Part shown: positions 33,983-37,603 of the stretch, piece after piece
Layout of the letters: the number at the start of each line of letters is the position of its first letter
Numbering within the stretch: the stretch's first letter is position 1
Source of the DNA: Terriglobia bacterium
GTDB lineage: Bacteria > Acidobacteriota > Terriglobia > Bryobacterales > Bryobacteraceae
Assembly (NCBI GenBank): GCA_003175985.1
Contig: PSRJ01000119.1
Span: 1 to 37,603, forward strand
Length of the DNA stretch: 37,603 nt
Direction of reading: 5' to 3'
Translations under genes and position numbers: made by a program
The notes under the pieces: model-generated
Database searches by the model: none
Told to the model about the DNA's origin: nothing
The model's input: the letters and a program-made list of their open reading frames with translations, nothing else

Positions 33983-36094
33983 TCACGCCGTGGCGATCGC
34001 GCCGGGCGACAACCGGACCGTTACGGTGTGGGGTTGCGCCGGCTGGCCAATCCGCTTGTCTTTGAAATTCAGAAAGAAGCCGTCGGGCGCCGAATGCGTG
34101 TCTACAGTAGCGCCGTCGCGGCTGATACGAAAGAAGAGATCGGGGAACCTCTCCAGCACGGGCTCACGCTCGATTCGCGTGTTGGTTGTCTTGCCGGTCC
34201 GAAAGTCCTCGGTGGTGTTGGTCACCACAGCCACACCCGCCGAAGTGATCAGTTCCGATGGCGTCAAACTGAACATGACCCGCCCTTCGAAGTTGGTCCC
34301 ACCCTTTGCGAGCACGGGATTGGTCGTTGGGGGTTCAAAAGTGCGGTCCACCGAAACGATGAACTTGGGGGGGGTTCCGATGACTTTCTCCTCATGGACC
34401 TCCTCCGGCACCTTGGCATCGTCTCTCGTTGGCGCCGGGACATCGAGATCGCACACCTCCACCGATGCGTCGCTCAACGGGCCGCCCGCCCCCTGAGGGA
34501 GCATCGAATTGAGCACGCGCAGGTAGATGTAAGTATTGATCTCGTCGTGCTTGAAATCCGCCGAGAAGGACGCTGTGAGCGTACCATCCCCCACGCTGCT
34601 GGTCAGGTTGCTGATGGTGGGAAGCAACTCGGTTCCGGGAATGGAGCGGTCGAGGGGAAAGAAATCTTGGCCGCCCGAGGAATCGGGAAACTGTACCAGG
34701 ATTCCGGTCTCGAAGAGCGCCACGAAGATGCCGAAAAGAGGCGACGCCAGCAGAATGGGGAGGCTGGCCAGAAGACTGAGCAGGCCGGCCACGATGTAAC
34801 AGAAGACCTTATCCGCCGTGTCGACGGATATATCGGTGAACGAATCCACCTCGATTCGATCCGCCCGTGTCCGAAACGTAAACGACTGCAGGATCGTAAA
34901 CGACACGTCCTTGGACAAGCAGGCGTCGCGCTTCACTCCTTCCATGTGGATGCGAATCTCGTTCCGGGCGAACTTCACGTTCACGGACTCTATGTGCAGA
35001 TCAGAGTCGTCCGCTTTCTTCTGCACCAATTTGTCGAGTCCTCCACTGGCCCGGAATGCGTCCAGCGCCCGCTGGATGAAGCCGTCATCGATGCGTATGA
35101 AGGTATTGCGGGATGCTTCGGGGACCAAGCCGGTAAGCTTGGCGGGATTCGGCAGCACCTCGCTGCCGCCCGTGAAACGGATCCCGGCTACTGCCAATCC
35201 ACCCTGGAGGGTAGAATTGGCGCGCACATCGATATGCTGAATCACGAACTGCAGTCCTTGCATCCCGGGTATGTGGATCACCGGACTGACGGTGAACTTG
35301 GGTCCGATGAAGCGCCCCAACACACGCTGCAAAATGTTCGCGATCTTGGTCAGCGTGGCCCCCTGCCTGGGCTGAACCGGTGAAGCGGGATCGACATCAA
35401 TACTAGGGGCCGCCGGACTGGGATCGGGGGGAATCGTGATGGTAAGCGTAATCGAAGCTGCCGTATCCACGGGCTGCGTCAGGGCCACATCCGCCGACAG
35501 TTGCACCACAAGGTTCAAGGTGCCGGTGAAACTGGTGACGACGGTACGGTTGGGCAAGCGGGCAAAATCGAGGGTGAACGGGACATGAAGAGTCATTCGG
35601 TCCGTTCCGTTCACTTCCGTGACGGTGGGAGCGGATCGAATCTGGAAGTCGCTTACGGCGGCATCTCGCGGAATGCCCTTCAACGCGATGGACAGCGCGT
35701 CGGCAAGGTCGTTGAGAATGTTTGGCTCGAGCAGCGTCGCGAAATCGATCTGGTGCGGAATCGTGAAGGAGTCGAACAAGCCGGCGAGGATGCGGTTGAT
35801 CGATGAAAGACTGACGGCCGCAACGGCATCGTAGTCGTCTGGCGCGATCCGCGGCACGGGTCGAGGCGTGGTTCCGATATGAAATCGGACGATCCCGGCC
35901 TTTGCGGCCGTTTGGGCGAACTTCTTCCGGTTCGCCTCGGACACTGGGCGGCCCGGCGAGACTCCGCTAAGTCCTGCCTGGACTTGGTTGGATAGCGTAA
36001 ACCCACGCCGTTTTAGTTCGGCGATGGGGTCTTCCGAAGCCACGACGCCCCCGAGCGCCGCGACCAGGTCTTGTGGGGTTTTGAGTTCCGGCAT
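33983..36094 (-). CDS. Large hypothetical protein with possible TULIP-like N-terminal domain
   Basis: This is a 703-residue protein if started at ATG 36094 (MPELKTPQDLVAALGG). The frame is open 61 codons further upstream, but that part is Ser/Pro/Arg-rich and not protein-like. The first 350 residues alternate amphipathic strands and helices (LSSINRILAGLFDSFTIPHQ, FATLLEPNILNDLADALSIA, MTLHVPFTLDFARL, FTGTLNLVVQLSADVAL), which recalls tubular lipid-binding (TULIP/BPI-like) folds. A second similar half follows, then one hydrophobic stretch (VAGLLSLLASLPILLASPLF) and a beta-rich C-terminus. No signal peptide and no catalytic motif. The TULIP assignment is a guess from pattern; no family is recognised with confidence. 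Confidence 0.7.
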   Translation of the reverse strand: MPELKTPQDLVAALGGVVASEDPIAELKRRGFTLSNQVQAGLSGVSPGRPVSEANRKKFAQTAAKAGIVRFHIGTTPRPVPRIAPDDYDAVAAVSLSSINRILAGLFDSFTIPHQIDFATLLEPNILNDLADALSIALKGIPRDAAVSDFQIRSAPTVTEVNGTDRMTLHVPFTLDFARLPNRTVVTSFTGTLNLVVQLSADVALTQPVDTAASITLTITIPPDPSPAAPSIDVDPASPVQPRQGATLTKIANILQRVLGRFIGPKFTVSPVIHIPGMQGLQFVIQHIDVRANSTLQGGLAVAGIRFTGGSEVLPNPAKLTGLVPEASRNTFIRIDDGFIQRALDAFRASGGLDKLVQKKADDSDLHIESVNVKFARNEIRIHMEGVKRDACLSKDVSFTILQSFTFRTRADRIEVDSFTDISVDTADKVFCYIVAGLLSLLASLPILLASPLFGIFVALFETGILVQFPDSSGGQDFFPLDRSIPGTELLPTISNLTSSVGDGTLTASFSADFKHDEINTYIYLRVLNSMLPQGAGGPLSDASVEVCDLDVPAPTRDDAKVPEEVHEEKVIGTPPKFIVSVDRTFEPPTTNPVLAKGGTNFEGRVMFSLTPSELITSAGVAVVTNTTEDFRTGKTTNTRIEREPVLERFPDLFFRISRDGATVDTHSAPDGFFLNFKDKRIGQPAQPHTVTVRLSPGAIATA

Positions 36095-36497
36095 GGGCGG
36101 AAATCTATCACGAACTTCGGCGCGCTCGGTGTGTGAAGCTGTACAGATCGTCGGAATCTTCCGGACACTAGCCTTTCCCGGTGATGAGCCCACCGCCGGG
36201 GGTGGCGAAGGTTTTCGCGAGAGTGAGGTGAGGCCGATGGAGGACGCTCGGATCGAAGTGCGCTGGTTTGCGGACAACGCCGCAGCTGATTCGCGCGGGG
36301 AAGGTTGAGGACACTAGGACGGCGATGGGTTCCGCGAGTCTGGTGCCGGGGGTCAAAGCCATAAAAGCTGAACGCCCCGGGTGAGCATTGGGAGCGGATG
36401 AGATTAACTTTGGTCAGCATCGGTGACCTGCTAGTACTGGTGTTAGCCTTCCGCGCGAGGCAGCAACGTACATAGTCGGAACAGATCGATGAACCTC
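36095..36497. other. Spacer between the large hypothetical gene and the PilZ gene
   Basis: This is 403 bases with no convincing gene and no clear promoter pair. Frames running through it are extensions of neighbouring genes or lack starts. Confidence 0.4.
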
Positions 36498-36914
36498 TTA
36501 TTTGGCGCCTTCGCACTGATCGGCTTCGGGCTTGTCGTTGTCGTAATGGTCGGTTGCGCAAGGCCAGTCTGCCAAAATACCGTCTTGCCGAGTCCGGAAC
36601 TCGTATCGATGGAACTGGACCGCAGTCAACCTCTCGTCTGTGCGAATGATCTGCCCTTGGGCGTGAAGGGTCAACTCGACGGAGGGCTCCAAGTGCGCCA
36701 GCCAGTCGATGGATAGTTCGACTCTGAGCCCGGGTATGAAAGAGGACTCGGACTCGAACAAAACGCCGCCGGTTGAAATGTTCACCGTTCGCCCGAAAGC
36801 GGCTTCCGAAAGCTCGGAATTGCCTAAGATACGATACCGGACCCCAGTCTGGATAGGATAACGACGGTATTGCCGGCGTTCTGATGGGATGGCGCTTCGC
36901 TTCCGTTGTCGCAT
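36498..36914 (-). CDS. PilZ-domain protein (c-di-GMP binding)
   Basis: This is a 138-residue protein, essentially one PilZ domain. The N-terminal RRQYRRYPIQTGVRYR provides the Arg-rich c-di-GMP contact, and TVNISTGGVLFES provides the (D/N)xSxxG motif. VELSIDWLAHLEPSVELTLH and AQGQIIRTDERLTAVQF complete the beta-barrel. Both binding motifs are present, so it should bind c-di-GMP. A charged tail follows. ATG 36914 has no clear ribosome site. It stands alone; the target is unknown. Confidence 0.9.
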   Translation of the reverse strand: MRQRKRSAIPSERRQYRRYPIQTGVRYRILGNSELSEAAFGRTVNISTGGVLFESESSFIPGLRVELSIDWLAHLEPSVELTLHAQGQIIRTDERLTAVQFHRYEFRTRQDGILADWPCATDHYDNDKPEADQCEGAK

Positions 36915-37175
36915 TTCAACGCCGCTGTTCTAACCAAATTGTCTCTGCGTTGGTTGTTCTACTCCAGAACCATTCCGGCTAGTGAGTACTCTACGCCGGA
37001 CAGTACCTAGAGCAGGTTCTTCCTGAGCAGCAGGGTGGGAACAGATATGGTTCGCCGCCCAACTTTCAGCTTCCGGAAATCTGACAACCATCGCATCAAT
37101 CGCGCTCCGCCGAATATTTCCTTTGGCAGACTTCAGCGAACGGACTGGTCGCTTACTGGGCCCCAGGGAGTTTTG

Positions 37176-37603
37176 ATGAATCAGAATATGAGCGCCGGTC
37201 GCTTTCTCCGCTATGCGTTGTACAACTGGACTCGCGAAATGCCGGCGGGCTGCCGCCTGGTTACAATGACCGGAGTTGTTTTCCAGGGGTACGCATTCTA
37301 TGCGCTGTTAACTCGATGACTGGTTTGGCCGATCATATGGCCTTCGCGACCACTTCTGTACGGTGTGGTTTGGACCTTGTACATGCTTGGTTATTTCATG
37401 ACCAATGCCATGCAGACCGCGGAATTCTTTCGAAAGACCCAATTGGAGTCCGACGAAATTGCCGCACAGAAGATTCAGCGGACACTCCAGCCGGATGCAC
37501 TGCTACCCCGGTCTTGATGTCGATTAGCTCGCTCTTCTGTGAGGTTGCTGCGCTGGGCTGCTTCGGGTTCGTACTTGACTGCGGCGCCGCCCACAAGAAC
37601 AGC
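37176..37603 (+). pseudogene. Decayed RsbU/SpoIIE-type PP2C phosphatase gene
   Basis: From ATG 37176 (GGGAG about 6 bases upstream) the frame encodes a membrane N-terminus (GCRLVTMTGVVFQGYAFYAL) but hits TGA at 37317-37319. The same frame then continues with convincing sequence: PLLYGVVWTLYMLGYFMTN, AEFFRKTQLESDEIAAQKIQ, RTLQPDAL, a signature seen just before the PP2C domain of RsbU-like phosphatases. A second stop follows at 37515-37517. A shift in frame restores PGLDVD, followed by another stop. So at least one nonsense change and one frameshift are present. The right edge cuts the rest. Sequencing error is possible for either lesion, but two lesions favour a true pseudogene. Confidence 0.7.

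Noticed and set aside
33983..36094. Long plus-strand frame of about 450 codons (34028-35383)
   Set aside because: It is antisense to the 703-residue minus-strand gene, rich in Arg/His/Gly with no domain pattern, as expected of a shadow frame in GC-rich DNA.
37478..37603. Minus-strand open frame entering from the right edge (AVLVGGAAVKYEPEAAQ)
   Set aside because: It overlaps the decayed phosphatase remnant, is cut by the edge and cannot be assigned to a family; possibly the end of an unrelated insertion but unsupported.

Overview
The window looks like a chromosomal contig from an Acidobacteriota bacterium of the Solibacter/Bryobacterales type. This is inferred from gene content only: an Oar-like TonB-dependent receptor with a carboxypeptidase-regulatory N-terminus, a membrane protein with the LKERTIGVDVF winged-helix module, a subtilase ending in WGDSIVWG-type repeats, an exosortase E/protease fusion with a VPEID-type substrate, and several very small coiled-coil proteins with basic tails.

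Layout. (1) 1-4568: a TonB-dependent receptor, cut by the left edge, and a divergent membrane-anchored regulator-like protein. (2) 4623-18634: an accessory region. It begins at a 3' fragment of a tRNA-Asn gene, the usual scar left by integration into a tRNA. It then carries a SIR2/P-loop NTPase/TPR protein, a tyrosine integrase, an excisionase-like HTH protein, an iteron-like repeat cluster, a DUF3854-VapE replication protein and a small conserved-looking gene. This is the core of a phage-satellite-like element. Next come a QueC-like protein with an overlapping partner of unknown family, an HsdR_N nuclease with a RAMA domain, an SRA-like/HNH endonuclease, and a second tyrosine recombinase. I see no intact tRNA-Asn in the window, so the right end of the element is not fixed. 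(3) 18892-26049: a pentapeptide-repeat membrane protein, a secreted subtilase preceded by a duplicated palindrome, and a secreted multi-Ig protein with a thioester-domain-like N-terminus. (4) 26217-28420: an exosortase E/protease with its own 54-residue VPEID-CTERM substrate, which has a clear promoter, and a tiny coiled-coil gene just upstream of the exosortase. (5) 28691-31528: a loose cluster of tiny coiled-coil genes, a Cys-rich small protein and an XRE/S24-like regulator. (6) 31905-37603: a hypothetical protein, an HDOD protein, a large possibly TULIP-like protein, a PilZ protein, and a decayed RsbU/PP2C phosphatase gene at the right edge.

The most interesting parts are the defence-type cargo of the tRNA-Asn region, above all the two-gene QueC-like module, which lacks the other Qat and type IV CBASS genes; the compact exosortase E/VPEID-CTERM pair; and the family of tiny coiled-coil genes. 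All functions are read from sequence motifs. Nothing was searched against a database.
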